Source: Psychrobacillus vulpis (GTDB lineage Bacteria; Bacillota; Bacilli; Bacillales_A; Planococcaceae). From it: a stretch of DNA of 64,000 nt. A program made the translations under genes and the position numbers. Each line of letters begins with the position of its first letter. Within the stretch, counting starts at the first letter, position 1. The notes under the pieces were generated by a model. It was not told the origin of the DNA and searched no databases. It saw nothing but the letters and a program-made list of their open reading frames with translations. Positions 1 to 8,704 of the stretch are shown in pieces. Location: contig NZ_VDGI01000007.1 in assembly GCF_006861825.1 (NCBI RefSeq), positions 44,034 to 108,033 of the forward strand, given 5' to 3'.

Positions 1-50
1 CCATGCCGGCGGAAAGCGTCCGCCTGGAACGGAAATCAACGATTTCCCAA
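1..50. repeat. GC-rich dispersed repeat, partial copy at window edge
   Basis: GC-rich tract in AT-rich surroundings containing GGAAAGCGTCCGCCTGGAAC, the same terminal module seen at 12328-12352 and, inverted, near 11850-11870. It is cut by the window start. Confidence 0.7.
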
Positions 51-55
51 TAAAA

Positions 56-94
56 AGAGAGTATGTGAACAACTTGTCATTCACCATACTCTCT
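56..94. terminator. Hairpin AGAGAGTATG / CATACTCTCT
   Basis: Ten-base perfect arms (56-65 and 85-94) with an A-run on the 5' side, so it would act as a terminator for minus-strand transcription. No gene is visible next to it. The outer stem resembles the oppA-oppB hairpin near 54361. Confidence 0.5.
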
Positions 95-108
95 ATGAAA
101 TCTCTTGG

Positions 109-225
109 AGGACTTTTTCAGTGCCCTTCCTTTCCGCGGGCGTTGTCTCAGCCTCCTTGCTTCGCTGCGGGGTCATCGACAGGAGTGTCGCCTTTTTCAA
201 CGATTTTCTAGAGAGTGTTTATTGT
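109..225 (-). repeat. GC-rich dispersed repeat, inverted copy
   Basis: Matches the reverse complement of the element at 34450-34565: shared modules include CTTTCCGCGGGCGTTG, CTTCGCTGCGGGGTC and AGGAGTGTCGCC, bounded by the recurrent TTTTTCAGTGCCC. Bases 226-459 hold nothing recognisable, and the short reading frame across the repeat looks accidental. Confidence 0.7.
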
Positions 226-459
226 TGGATCCCATCTATTTTTGCTTGAATGTTCATCCGAGGAAAGAGAGTGCATGCTTCTGTAAAAACAGGATGACTA
301 ACATAGGAATCGGCTGCCCTTAAAAATTCATTTTCAATGACATTTGGGACAACTCACTTTTATTTCATTAAGTGATTTTAGAAAATTAAAAGGAAGTATG
401 AGAAACTGTGAGAAGATTTTATTAGATGAGAGGACTATTGGAAGAAAGTTTACGTAAAA

Positions 460-498
460 AACTAGCGTGAAAAGGATTCTTTTCACGCTAGTTTTTTT
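460..498. terminator. Bidirectional terminator after cheV
   Basis: Perfect 15-bp stem (460-474 with 479-493), 4-nt loop, with T-runs on both strands. It lies directly beyond the cheV stop codon. Confidence 0.85.
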
Positions 499-1402
499 AT
501 AAAATAAATTGATCGATTTTTAATACTAATTCTGCAATTTCTGGTTTACTAATTTGGTCTTCTGCTCCAACTTGATCACCTTTATGACGTAGATCGTCTG
601 TTATGAGACTTGAGAAAATGAGCACAGGAAGTTTCATCAAATTACTATTTTCTTTAATTTTTCTCGTTAATGCATGTCCATCCATTTGAGGCATTTCGAT
701 ATCAGTAATAACGATTTGAACATGTTCTGAAATATCAGGTGAAACTTTTTCTAAGCCCTCTAAATAGTCCAGTGCATCCTTCCCATTCTCAAAAAACTCT
801 AAGTTCACATAGCCTGCCTCGTTTAGTGTATCGTGTAAAAGTTTTCGAAGTAGTGGTGAATCTTCTGCAACAATAATCTTTTTGTTAGAGCGCTCGCGAT
901 GACCTAGCTTTTTAACAGATTCTACATTTATCCCTGACTCTGGATTAATATCTACGATAATTTTCTCAAAATCTAGTAATAGAATCATTTCATCATCCCG
1001 CTTAATCACTCCGATTACGTGAGTGGAACCTCCTTGATATATATCCGAAGGCTTTTCGATTTGATTCCATGAAATGCGATGGATTTGCGTCACATTATCT
1101 ACATGAAAGACTACTCTTTGTTTATTGAATTCAGCTACTATATACTTTTCTTGTTCGTTTCTAGATACTACCGGAAGTCCTAAAACCTTTGCCATACTTA
1201 CAACTGGCAGAACCTCTCCTCGTAGTTGCACTATACCTTCTACATGTGGGTGTGCGTGTGGAATAAATGTAACAGGAATCGGTTGAATTATTTCTTTTAC
1301 TTTAATTACATTGATTCCGAATTTATTAGAACCTAACTGAAACTCTACTATTTCTAATTCATTCGTTCCGCTTTCAAGCAAGATTCCTTTATGATCATTC
1401 AC
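497..1402 (-). CDS. cheV: Chemotaxis protein CheV
   Basis: CheV couples chemoreceptors to the CheA kinase and carries its own receiver domain for adaptation. Residues about 5-150 are a CheW-like domain (opening LESGTNELEIVEFQLG) and about 175-300 a receiver with the acidic/Ser pair in VAEDSPLLRKLL, the phospho-acceptor Asp in ITDIEMPQMDG and the conserved Lys in ISKPEI. The 301-residue length matches B. subtilis CheV. I chose the GTG at 1402 because GGAGAGG lies nine bases upstream and the protein then aligns end to end with CheV; the upstream in-frame ATGs at 1426 and 1420 have no ribosome site. No other chemotaxis genes are adjacent. Confidence 0.93.
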   Translation of the reverse strand: MNDHKGILLESGTNELEIVEFQLGSNKFGINVIKVKEIIQPIPVTFIPHAHPHVEGIVQLRGEVLPVVSMAKVLGLPVVSRNEQEKYIVAEFNKQRVVFHVDNVTQIHRISWNQIEKPSDIYQGGSTHVIGVIKRDDEMILLLDFEKIIVDINPESGINVESVKKLGHRERSNKKIIVAEDSPLLRKLLHDTLNEAGYVNLEFFENGKDALDYLEGLEKVSPDISEHVQIVITDIEMPQMDGHALTRKIKENSNLMKLPVLIFSSLITDDLRHKGDQVGAEDQISKPEIAELVLKIDQFIL

Positions 1403-1558
1403 ATAAATCGTCCTCTCCATAAACATTTCTATAAATCGATTGTATCATAGAGTCGTTTTCAATAACTAATTCATAAGTTCTATTTTCAAAAACAAAAGTA
1501 ATTCTTATGTATTAATCAAAACAATTGTAAGCATCTTATCGATATCAATTGAAAATAC

Positions 1559-2428
1559 TCATTCGTAAGCTTTTATTAACGTTTGTGTTCCATTATCTTC
1601 GTACCCATTGGACACTAATTCCTCATACATAGATTTAGTTAGTTCTAAACCAGGGAGCTGCAAATTCATTTTTTCTGCTTCATCAAGAGCTATTTTCATA
1701 TCCTTCACGAAATGTTTAATATAGAATCCTGGTTCGAAATTCCCAGCAATCATTCGAGGTGCTAGATTGCTTAAAGACCATGAGCCTGCAGCTCCTGTTG
1801 ATATAGAGCTTAATACTTGATCTAAATTTAATCCTGCTTTTTTTCCATAAGCAAGTGCTTCGCAAACTCCAATCATTCCTGTTGCAATCGTAATTTGGTT
1901 GCACATTTTTGTATGTTGACCGGAGCCAGCAGGACCTTGATATAAAATAGTTTCACCAAAAAGATTTAAAACTGGTAACACATGCTCAAATGTATCTTTA
2001 TCGCCACCACACATAATAGAAAGTTTTCCTAATTGTGCTCCTATATCTCCTCCAGAAACTGGTGCATCGAGAGAAAGTATCCCTTTTTCTTTTGCTGCTC
2101 TATTAATCTTTTGCGCTAGTGTTGGTGTGGAAGTCGTCATATCAATAGCAATAAGTTCTTTATTGTCAGCTGTTAGAATACCATTTTCTCCAAAATATAT
2201 TTCCTCAACGTCATGTGGGTATCCGACCATCGTAAACACAATCTGTACACTGTTCGCTACTTCACTTGCTTTATCCACCCAAGTAGCTCCCATTGCTATA
2301 AGCTCTTCTGCTTTTTCTTTCGTTCTTGTATATATAACTACTTCATGACCTGCATTTAACAAATGTTTTACTAAACTTTTTCCCATTACTCCTGTACCAA
2401 TAAAACCTGTTTTATACTTTTCTGCCAT
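1559..2428 (-). CDS. ykwC: YkwC-like NAD(P)-dependent beta-hydroxyacid dehydrogenase
   Basis: Member of the 3-hydroxyisobutyrate dehydrogenase/tartronate semialdehyde reductase family, cytosolic. The N-terminus has the Rossmann motif GFIGTGVMGKS, followed by the substrate-binding DAPVSGGDIGAQ and the catalytic-Lys segment AGSGQHTKMCNQ; the C-terminal all-helical dimerisation domain follows. Overall it resembles B. subtilis YkwC (288 aa). The start is the ATG at 2428, preceded by GGGGG, which gives 289 aa; the longer frame up to 2485 runs into the neighbouring terminator. The physiological substrate is not evident from the sequence. The gene is monocistronic, with its own promoter. Confidence 0.88.
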   Translation of the reverse strand: MAEKYKTGFIGTGVMGKSLVKHLLNAGHEVVIYTRTKEKAEELIAMGATWVDKASEVANSVQIVFTMVGYPHDVEEIYFGENGILTADNKELIAIDMTTSTPTLAQKINRAAKEKGILSLDAPVSGGDIGAQLGKLSIMCGGDKDTFEHVLPVLNLFGETILYQGPAGSGQHTKMCNQITIATGMIGVCEALAYGKKAGLNLDQVLSSISTGAAGSWSLSNLAPRMIAGNFEPGFYIKHFVKDMKIALDEAEKMNLQLPGLELTKSMYEELVSNGYEDNGTQTLIKAYE

Positions 2429-2443
2429 GATAAATCCCCCAAT

Positions 2444-2471
2444 AGTATATTTAATATGTATAGTGTACCAA
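2444..2471 (-). promoter_or_regulatory. Sigma-A-type promoter for ykwC
   Basis: Minus strand -35 TTGGTA (2466-2471), 16-bp spacer, -10 TATACT (2444-2449). The -35 overlaps the T-run of the upstream terminator. Confidence 0.55.
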
Positions 2472-2509
2472 AAAAAGAGGACCATCCAAATATATTTGGA
2501 TGATCCTTA
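2470..2509 (-). terminator. Terminator of the moxR operon
   Basis: Contains the 18-bp perfect palindrome ATCCAAATATATTTGGAT (2484-2501) extended by partly paired GGAT/ATCC flanks, followed on the minus strand by a run of seven T. It lies about 60 bp after the DUF4129 gene. Confidence 0.8.
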
Positions 2510-2570
2510 AAAAAAGGGGGAAATGAGAATGTTGCTGTGTTCATTATTAATATGCCCGTTTTTTATCTTG

Positions 2571-3809
2571 TTAAACATCTTTTTTAACAAAATAATTTTT
2601 TTTTGTTTCTTCTAATGTTTTTATAAACAAGTCAGCTTTCGATGATTCTATTACCTGTCCACCATATCTAACTTCTTCGTATATGGAAAAAAATCGATTT
2701 TCAACTAACCAGTCCATTCTTTTAAACCACTCTCTTACTGTTTCACTGTTTACTCGACCTAACTCATATACTTTTGCTTCGATTTCAAACTGTAAATATT
2801 TTTCTCTTAATATCGACGATTCCACTACATAAAGAGATTTAGTTTCACTATTTTGTTTTTCTACTACGCTCATTATTTTATTTTCATATTGTAAATTATT
2901 CATCTCTACTTTGGATTCTTCTGGTTTTCTTTTCACTATTTTTACAATGGCGATTAATATTATGACAACTACAACAGCAGCTATAAACCATTCGAAAGGA
3001 AAATCTGTAGAGAAACTTTTACTAATCGCATTATTTGCATCAATATTCGGCTGTTTTATATTTGGTATTAATTCACTAAGTGGACCTGATTCTTTCCGAA
3101 ATTTATCTATCAGATTTACCAAATATTCTATGAATGGGCCTAATGGTATTATAGCTAAACTAATAATTACCGCTATAAGCTCATCAACCATTTCTCGAAT
3201 ATCATCTACAATCCAATAAATAAAACTAGTAAGTACAGTTACTCCTAGTATTCCAGCAATGTAAACTAATAGTAGTTGTTGAAATGATAAGGAATTTCTT
3301 TTATCTGTATGTACCCAAATAGAAAATAGACGTACTCCAACAAATAATGTCATACCACCAATCAATAAGATAAAAAGAGTAGTACTATATCCCTGAAACT
3401 TCATGAAAAGACACAGTAAATATACTCCTAGAAATGTTGTACAGAATAGTAGTGTAAAACTACCGTCGAGTGTCTGTTCATCTTGCATAGTATGAAATCT
3501 TGCTTGGATTCTCCAAATGGATATCCCTAAAGAAATAATATATAGCCAAAGAGGAGCTCCAATTAAAAACAATGGCAATAAAGCAACTGTTGGGACAACC
3601 AATGCTACGATTAAGTTTGGTCCCGTTTTTGAATAAACAAGCGATGCAATAATTGCAATAATCAATTGAAGCCCAATCCAAATAAAAGGTAACGAAATAG
3701 TTGTTAGATGTTGAATGAAAACAAAAAGGAGAGCAATTATCCATACGTCATTCAAATAATTTCCAAATGATTGTACTTGTACCTTATTAGAGTTAGTAAG
3801 ATTATTCAT
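2571..3809 (-). CDS. DUF4129-type membrane protein (YebA-like, lacks transglutaminase)
   Basis: Third gene of a MoxR-DUF58-membrane protein set; such sets are common in bacteria and their exact role is unsettled. The 412-residue protein has clustered hydrophobic helices in its first half, another membrane segment near 290-310 (FEWFIAAVVVVIILIAIVKI) and a soluble C-terminal region resembling DUF4129 (LREKYLQFEIEAKVYELGR onward). B. subtilis YebA in the same position is about 740 aa with a transglutaminase core; I see no Cys/His/Asp transglutaminase core here. The start is the ATG at 3809, preceded by GGGAGGAAG, and it overlaps the DUF58 gene by 8 bp. Confidence 0.72.
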   Translation of the reverse strand: MNNLTNSNKVQVQSFGNYLNDVWIIALLFVFIQHLTTISLPFIWIGLQLIIAIIASLVYSKTGPNLIVALVVPTVALLPLFLIGAPLWLYIISLGISIWRIQARFHTMQDEQTLDGSFTLLFCTTFLGVYLLCLFMKFQGYSTTLFILLIGGMTLFVGVRLFSIWVHTDKRNSLSFQQLLLVYIAGILGVTVLTSFIYWIVDDIREMVDELIAVIISLAIIPLGPFIEYLVNLIDKFRKESGPLSELIPNIKQPNIDANNAISKSFSTDFPFEWFIAAVVVVIILIAIVKIVKRKPEESKVEMNNLQYENKIMSVVEKQNSETKSLYVVESSILREKYLQFEIEAKVYELGRVNSETVREWFKRMDWLVENRFFSIYEEVRYGGQVIESSKADLFIKTLEETKKNYFVKKDV

Positions 3810-4962
3810 CAAGACTTCCTCCCATACGCGCATCGGATCGATACAATACATTTGTACGCCGCTCCCAATTCATAAATAATGGGAAAAAACGTTCTAATTG
3901 ATGAGACATGATATAGACTGCTACGGGTAATTCCTCATGTGTGTCTATATAAGAAATGATTTTTTCAAATGGAATGAGAGTATCATTATTAGATAAAACA
4001 GAAAGAATTTCAAATGCTTTAATACGATGTGCATCTCCACTTCCTGTAGGCAAAAAAACAAAAGGAATTTTTCCAAATGCCCGTATGTTAATAGCTAAGG
4101 AAAATGGAATATCCTGCTGATTACAAATTTCTATATGAGAGGCAAGCCACTCAATTTTTTCTTCAAAATCCGAAACAACTCCATATTTTTCCACAACATT
4201 CAAAACAAATAATACCGATACATTCGCAGTTTTTGTAAATACTTTCGTTTGTAGATTACTCATTTTTGCACTAGCTTTCCAATGAATGTGGTGAAATTGA
4301 TCACCTGGTACATATTCCCTCGTTCCAATAGGGAAAAAAGGATCTTCAAATAGAGATGCATTTAACTCAAGTATGCCTTGCTTAAACTTAGATGGGATAA
4401 ACCCTTCATCGATTTTATGTAAAGTTGGAAAAACAATCGCATCCATTAGAATTAATGGAGTGTAATTTAACACAATAGATCCTTCCGCAAAAGGATGTGG
4501 AATAATTACTTCTAGTTGTTTAATTCGAGAAATACCTCTATGAACTCCTTCTATAGGTACTTTAACAGTGATACGTTTTTTATACCCAATTGATAACGGA
4601 ATTTTAACTTCATGAAGACCTGACGTCATATTCGTAGTGTCTCCTTGTGGAGCAATTGAAGTTTGAAATGAAATAATAACAGAACTATTCCATATTGGTA
4701 ATCCTTTATTCTGAAAAGTAAGTTCCAAATAGTTAGTTGTTCCCTTCATTAAACGAACTCGTCTTTTCTCATTTACTAACTCGAGTCTTTCTCCTACTCT
4801 ATGATAATAATATACTTGCAATAGTCCAATTATTAATAAAAATGAAATGACCGAAACAAATAGATACTGCTTCAGTAAGATGCTTATGAAAAATGAAAAG
4901 CATAAAAGTTGTACATAAATTTTCGTATTTTTTATTCCAAAGTCTTGACGAGACCATGTCAT
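3802..4962 (-). CDS. DUF58 domain protein (YeaD-like)
   Basis: Two hydrophobic segments at residues about 15-55 are followed by an extracellular-like beta region and the DUF58 core with the hallmark REYVPGDQFHHIHWKASAK, a von Willebrand A-like fold partner of MoxR ATPases. Length (386 aa) is typical. The start is the ATG at 4962, which shares one base with the MoxR stop (TGATG), indicating translational coupling; a TTG one codon upstream is possible. The function of the MoxR/DUF58 pair is generally thought to be chaperone-like assembly or activation, which is inference for this organism. Confidence 0.85.
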   Translation of the reverse strand: MTWSRQDFGIKNTKIYVQLLCFSFFISILLKQYLFVSVISFLLIIGLLQVYYYHRVGERLELVNEKRRVRLMKGTTNYLELTFQNKGLPIWNSSVIISFQTSIAPQGDTTNMTSGLHEVKIPLSIGYKKRITVKVPIEGVHRGISRIKQLEVIIPHPFAEGSIVLNYTPLILMDAIVFPTLHKIDEGFIPSKFKQGILELNASLFEDPFFPIGTREYVPGDQFHHIHWKASAKMSNLQTKVFTKTANVSVLFVLNVVEKYGVVSDFEEKIEWLASHIEICNQQDIPFSLAINIRAFGKIPFVFLPTGSGDAHRIKAFEILSVLSNNDTLIPFEKIISYIDTHEELPVAVYIMSHQLERFFPLFMNWERRTNVLYRSDARMGGSLDE

Positions 4963-5897
4963 CAAACATTAGCCTCTACTGGTGCTTCGATAGAATCAAC
5001 TATTTCTTTCATCACATCAGCTAAATCATGGATTAACATCCCTTCAGAAGAAAGCTTCATGCGATGCAATGACACTGGTTCAATTACTTTTTTCACATCA
5101 TCTGGTATAACAAATAATCTGCCGTTAACAAAAGCACTTGCTTTAGAAGCTTGAAGTAATGCTAAAGATGCCCTACTACTTAACCCTAGTTCAATGTATG
5201 GGTGATTTCTTGTCTTATGTACAATTTGAGTTATATATGTAATGATGTCCTCATGAACGATAACATCCTTTACTTCTTCTGACCATTTTTGAATTTCTTC
5301 TAACGAAACCATTTTGTGCGATTTTACTTCCCCTGGGGATCGGCCGAACTCTTTTAGAATAATTCTCTCTTCCTCAACTGTTGGATATTCGATTGTTATT
5401 TTAAATAAAAAACGGTCTAACTGTGCAGCTGGGAGTGGAAATGTACCTTGTTGAGATTCCACAGGGTTTTGTGTAGCAATTACCATAAACGGAGAAGGCA
5501 ATTTAATGGTTTCACCGTCCACAGATACTTGTTTTTCTTCCATTGCTTCAAGTAAACTTGACTGCGTTCTTGGAGTTGCACGATTTATCTCATCGGCAAG
5601 AAGAATATTACTCATTACTGGACCTACCCGAAGTATAAATTCTTGTTTTTGTGGAAGAAAAAAACTAATACCTGTTACATCAGAAGGTAAAACATCTGGA
5701 GTAAATTGTAATCGTTTAAACTCTCCTTGTATTGCTTCTGCAAACGCTTTAGCCATCATTGTTTTGCCTGATCCCGGTACACTTTCTAAAAGCACATGCC
5801 CTTGTACGAGTAATCCCATAAGCATTATTTCGATTTCTTTTTCTCTTCCGATAATAGCATTATTCAACTCTACTTGTAGTGATGATATGTTTTGCAT
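4962..5897 (-). CDS. MoxR-family AAA+ ATPase (YeaC-like)
   Basis: AAA+ ATPase of the MoxR clade. Walker A is ESVPGSGKT, Walker B is LLADEINRA, sensor 1 lies in VIATQNP with the typical VESQQGTFPLPAAQLDRFLF segment, and the C-terminal lid follows. It is 311 aa from the ATG at 5897, which has GGGGG eight bases upstream; the ATG two codons earlier is too close to that ribosome site. It heads, or follows the Spo0E-like gene in, the operon with the DUF58 and DUF4129 genes. Confidence 0.9.
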   Translation of the reverse strand: MQNISSLQVELNNAIIGREKEIEIMLMGLLVQGHVLLESVPGSGKTMMAKAFAEAIQGEFKRLQFTPDVLPSDVTGISFFLPQKQEFILRVGPVMSNILLADEINRATPRTQSSLLEAMEEKQVSVDGETIKLPSPFMVIATQNPVESQQGTFPLPAAQLDRFLFKITIEYPTVEEERIILKEFGRSPGEVKSHKMVSLEEIQKWSEEVKDVIVHEDIITYITQIVHKTRNHPYIELGLSSRASLALLQASKASAFVNGRLFVIPDDVKKVIEPVSLHRMKLSSEGMLIHDLADVMKEIVDSIEAPVEANV

Positions 5898-5917
5898 GTA
5901 CATTTCCCCCTGACAAA

Positions 5918-6094
5918 CTAATCCACCTTTTTTATAATTATATCATTTTTTTCTAAATATTGGAATTCGTTTAATAATTTATCTAATTCTTCACTTAATC
6001 GAATAGTTTCATCGTCTAATATACCCTTTTCAAGTGCAGTCTGAATCATTTTTTCTCGAGTACTTTCAACTCGTTTCAATACAGAGTTTAACAT
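5918..6094 (-). CDS. Spo0E-like aspartyl-phosphate phosphatase (58 aa)
   Basis: A small reading frame preceded by GGGGAG seven bases before its ATG. The product starts MLNSVLKRVESTREKM and contains LSEELDKLLNEF, matching the SxxxD signature (here SEELD) of the Spo0E family, whose members dephosphorylate Spo0A-P and delay sporulation. The two-helix hairpin architecture and the 58-residue length fit the short members of the family. It ends 20 bp before the MoxR start, so cotranscription with the moxR operon is likely. Whether it targets Spo0A or another response regulator cannot be told from the sequence. Confidence 0.85.
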   Translation of the reverse strand: MLNSVLKRVESTREKMIQTALEKGILDDETIRLSEELDKLLNEFQYLEKNDIIIKKVD

Positions 6095-6188
6095 ACAAAA
6101 TCTCCCCTTCTACAAAACATACATTCATTTCAGTATACCTTTTGTATTAACTCTATAAACTGGGAACTTCTCGACATTTTACGACAAA

Positions 6189-6377
6189 TCAACTTCTTGG
6201 TAGTTTTAAGTACGTATAAACTACATGGCCGCCTTGTGAAGCTTTTCCTGAGAAATGCTTAAAATCTTCTCTTTTTACCAATACTTCACGGAAAGGGAGA
6301 AACTCATCTTTTAAAATTTCCAGTTCCTTTATCTCTCCAGTTTGTAACATGTTCAATTTCTCTTCATATGAGTGCAT
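6189..6377 (-). CDS. Small hypothetical protein (62 aa)
   Basis: Soluble, charged 62-residue product beginning MHSYEEKLNMLQTGEI and ending in VVYTYLKLPRS. I do not recognise the family. The ATG at 6377 has GGAG eight bases upstream, better placed than the ATG six codons earlier. It lies 94 bp upstream of the Spo0E-like gene on the same strand. Ribosome site and codon use support it as a real gene. Confidence 0.6.
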   Translation of the reverse strand: MHSYEEKLNMLQTGEIKELEILKDEFLPFREVLVKREDFKHFSGKASQGGHVVYTYLKLPRS

Positions 6378-6502
6378 GTGAAACGCTCCATTCATTTAAT
6401 ATTGATGTATATTTTTCCCGTTTTCGTTTAAAATACTTTACGTATACCTTTTTTTAGGGCAAACTGTATTGTATTAAGTTCTAAAAGGGGAGTGAACAGT
6501 CT

Positions 6503-6691
6503 GTGAAAGTTGCAGAAGTTGGTAATATTATAGAATTTAGAGATGGCCTACAAGGAATAGTAGAAAAAGTAAATGAAAACTCGGTTATAGTAGATTTAAC
6601 ATATATGGAGAACTTCAGTGAACTCGAAATGGAAGAAAAGACTGTAGTAAACCATAAACGTTATAAAATATTATATAATAATGAAGATTAA
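6503..6691 (+). CDS. ykvS: YkvS-like DUF2187 protein (62 aa)
   Basis: Small cytosolic protein of the DUF2187/YkvS family with a KOW-like beta fold. The segments GNIIEFRDGLQGIVEKVNEN, SVIVDLTYM and KTVVNHKRYKIL resemble B. subtilis YkvS closely. The function is unknown. It starts at GTG 6503 with AGGGGAGTGA upstream. It is monocistronic and diverges from the 62-aa gene at 6189-6377. Confidence 0.8.
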   Translation: MKVAEVGNIIEFRDGLQGIVEKVNENSVIVDLTYMENFSELEMEEKTVVNHKRYKILYNNED

Positions 6692-6755
6692 ACGTCATGC
6701 CGTTCCTCTCTCAAAGATGAACGGTATTTTAAATAATTGTTAGGATGTGCTATTT

Positions 6756-7367
6756 ATGAAACGACAAATACCAATAATAGGATTAATACTATCGCTACTT
6801 TTTGCCTACGCATTTACGTGGCTATCTTTTTCAAACGATAAAGTTTTTTGGTATTTTTACACTTTTACGATCCTTTTTCTCATGTCAGTTGCGTTTTTTT
6901 ACGCTAAAATTGATGATAAGGTGAGAACATTAGAATACCTTTTCTTAGGTATAGGCTTTGGAGTATTAGCCTATGGGCTCATTGCTGGTGGGTACAAGCT
7001 AATAGAAATAACTCCATTTTTATCCACAACAAGTATCGATAGCTTTCTTAGTAAATTTGGTCCTGCCTCTGTTTGGCATTATTTACTCCTATTATTCTTT
7101 ATTGCACCAGGAGAAGAGTTATTTTGGAGAGGCTATATTCAACAACAACTAAAACGTTGGGTTTCACCTATTTATGCAATCATTGCCAGTTCCGCATTAT
7201 TTGGTTTTTCATTAATTTTTAGTGGATTTTGGTTAGGAATATTAGGTGCTTTCGTTATTAGTCTTTTATTAGGACTACTATACGAATGGAAAAAAAGTAT
7301 GCCTCTTATTATTTTGGCCCACATAACAATGTTAGTACTATTATTTTTAGTTCTACCGCTATCGTGA
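6756..7367 (+). CDS. CPBP family intramembrane metalloprotease
   Basis: A 203-residue membrane protein with about six hydrophobic segments and the CPBP (Abi/CAAX protease-like) motif EELFWRGYIQQQL, in which the paired Glu and the Arg are the conserved catalytic residues; a later conserved His lies in LAHITMLV. Bacterial homologues include bacteriocin self-immunity proteins and prenyl-protein protease relatives, but the substrate here is unknown. The ATG at 6756 is preceded by AGGA; a GTG at 6747 is the alternative. The downstream 200 bp up to the next gene show no clear element. Confidence 0.8.
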   Translation: MKRQIPIIGLILSLLFAYAFTWLSFSNDKVFWYFYTFTILFLMSVAFFYAKIDDKVRTLEYLFLGIGFGVLAYGLIAGGYKLIEITPFLSTTSIDSFLSKFGPASVWHYLLLLFFIAPGEELFWRGYIQQQLKRWVSPIYAIIASSALFGFSLIFSGFWLGILGAFVISLLLGLLYEWKKSMPLIILAHITMLVLLFLVLPLS

Positions 7368-7567
7368 AACATTTACTACTCGTTCTCGTCTAATTAATAC
7401 AGCACAAGCACTTAAAATTGACCCAACCAGTAAATTTGGGGATTGATAAGTGTTAGCCCTTCCCCACATACATTACCGAATTCTGTAATGCTCTTTGTCA
7501 CAAACTGATGTGAAGGAACTCGTGCTAACTAGAATGATGTAAACAATATTTAGGGAGATGAATTAAC

Positions 7568-8191
7568 TTGAAAAAAATTACTTCATTACTATCCATATTG
7601 CTAATTTCGATTTTTATTACTGCATGTGGCACGACAAATACAGAGAGTCAAGATACTCCTGATAAACAGTTGAACGAAAATGAAAATACAGAACAGACAA
7701 CAACAGAAACAGGACAAGTAGAAGGAGATACAGGGAGTAATACAGATGCTGGGCAAGAATTGAAGGGTATTGTGACAACAAGTGATAATCAGAACTACTC
7801 TATCGTTGTAGCAGAAGGTTTTGAGCTGACTGGAGAAGAACCGAACAGAGACATGCTATACAATAAAACAAATGATGAACAATCGATGAGGATAGAGACA
7901 TTCGATGCAACCGAAGTAAACTTAGAAGACATAACGAGTAATTTAGTAGAAACACTTAAAGCTTCCAATGAAACTGGAACAGTATCTGAAATAACAGATG
8001 AACAACAACTTCCTATTGGTGATTCAGTTGAAGAAGTAAAAGGTTTCCAAATAGATACACCAGATGGGAAGGTTTCAGGTTACACTTTTATAACAAATGG
8101 AATGGTTGTAAAGCTTACTGTATTTGACACGAAAGATGCGCCAGCTTTAGGAACGTTCATTGAAATGGCTAAAACGATAAAAAGTAAATAA
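7568..8191 (+). CDS. Putative lipoprotein
   Basis: The N-terminus is a lipoprotein signal peptide with lipobox FITAC (Cys at residue 20). A low-complexity Asn/Gln/Glu/Thr-rich linker covers about residues 24-65, and a soluble domain of about 140 residues follows with no motif I can name. It would be anchored on the outer face of the membrane. It starts at TTG 7568 behind AGGGAGATGA. A strong terminator follows immediately. Function not recognised. Confidence 0.75.
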   Translation: MKKITSLLSILLISIFITACGTTNTESQDTPDKQLNENENTEQTTTETGQVEGDTGSNTDAGQELKGIVTTSDNQNYSIVVAEGFELTGEEPNRDMLYNKTNDEQSMRIETFDATEVNLEDITSNLVETLKASNETGTVSEITDEQQLPIGDSVEEVKGFQIDTPDGKVSGYTFITNGMVVKLTVFDTKDAPALGTFIEMAKTIKSK

Positions 8192-8192
8192 G

Positions 8193-8239
8193 AAAAAGCT
8201 TCTGATTCGGTTCTTACATCTGAATCAGAAGCTTTTTTT
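8193..8239. terminator. Bidirectional terminator
   Basis: AAAAAGCTTCTGATTC pairs with GAATCAGAAGCTTTTT across a 13-nt loop. It separates the convergent lipoprotein and MarR genes and has T-runs on both strands. Confidence 0.88.
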
Positions 8240-8243
8240 ACTG

Positions 8244-8690
8244 TTAATAGGAAAGATTTTTAATGGATAATCCAAGTTTTTTTACAAGCTCTATAGCTTG
8301 TTTTTTTTCTTCCTCTGATATCGCACTCATTAGCTCAACTAATTGCTTTTCGTGCCTAGGAAAAAGTTCATCCATAAATAATTTTCCCTCATCTGTAATT
8401 TCTGCAAAAGTAACACGTCGATCTGTATCGCTAGAAACTCTACTAATGTATCCTCTACTCTCTAACTTATCTACTACATATGTAATAGAGCCACTTGCCA
8501 GCAAGATTTTGTTGCCTATTTGTTGAAGTGGCTGCTTTCCTTTATGATATAAGAGTTCTAAAACAGCAAATTCTGTTGGATTTATACCATTTTCTTGAAT
8601 AAACTGATTCGTACATTCATGAATTACTTTATGAGCACGTGACAATACAATAAATAACTTTAATGCACTGTTCGATTGTTCATTTGTCAT
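8244..8690 (-). CDS. MarR-family transcriptional regulator (MhqR/YusO-like)
   Basis: Winged-helix regulator of 148 residues. The recognition region reads ILLASGSITYVVDKLESRGY and the wing SSDTDRRVTFAEITDEG, both diagnostic of MarR proteins; helices at the two ends would form the dimer interface. It most resembles B. subtilis MhqR/YusO, which respond to quinones or phenolic compounds, but no Cys needed for oxidation sensing is obvious at the N-terminus. The ATG at 8690 has GGTGAGG nine bases upstream; two further starts upstream are poorly spaced. Its promoter contains an inverted repeat, so autorepression is likely. Confidence 0.88.
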   Translation of the reverse strand: MTNEQSNSALKLFIVLSRAHKVIHECTNQFIQENGINPTEFAVLELLYHKGKQPLQQIGNKILLASGSITYVVDKLESRGYISRVSSDTDRRVTFAEITDEGKLFMDELFPRHEKQLVELMSAISEEEKKQAIELVKKLGLSIKNLSY

Positions 8691-8704
8691 TCTCGTCATC
8701 CTCA

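Noticed and set aside
105-323. 72-codon plus-strand frame
   Set aside because: It lies over a GC-rich repeat copy and lacks a ribosome site.
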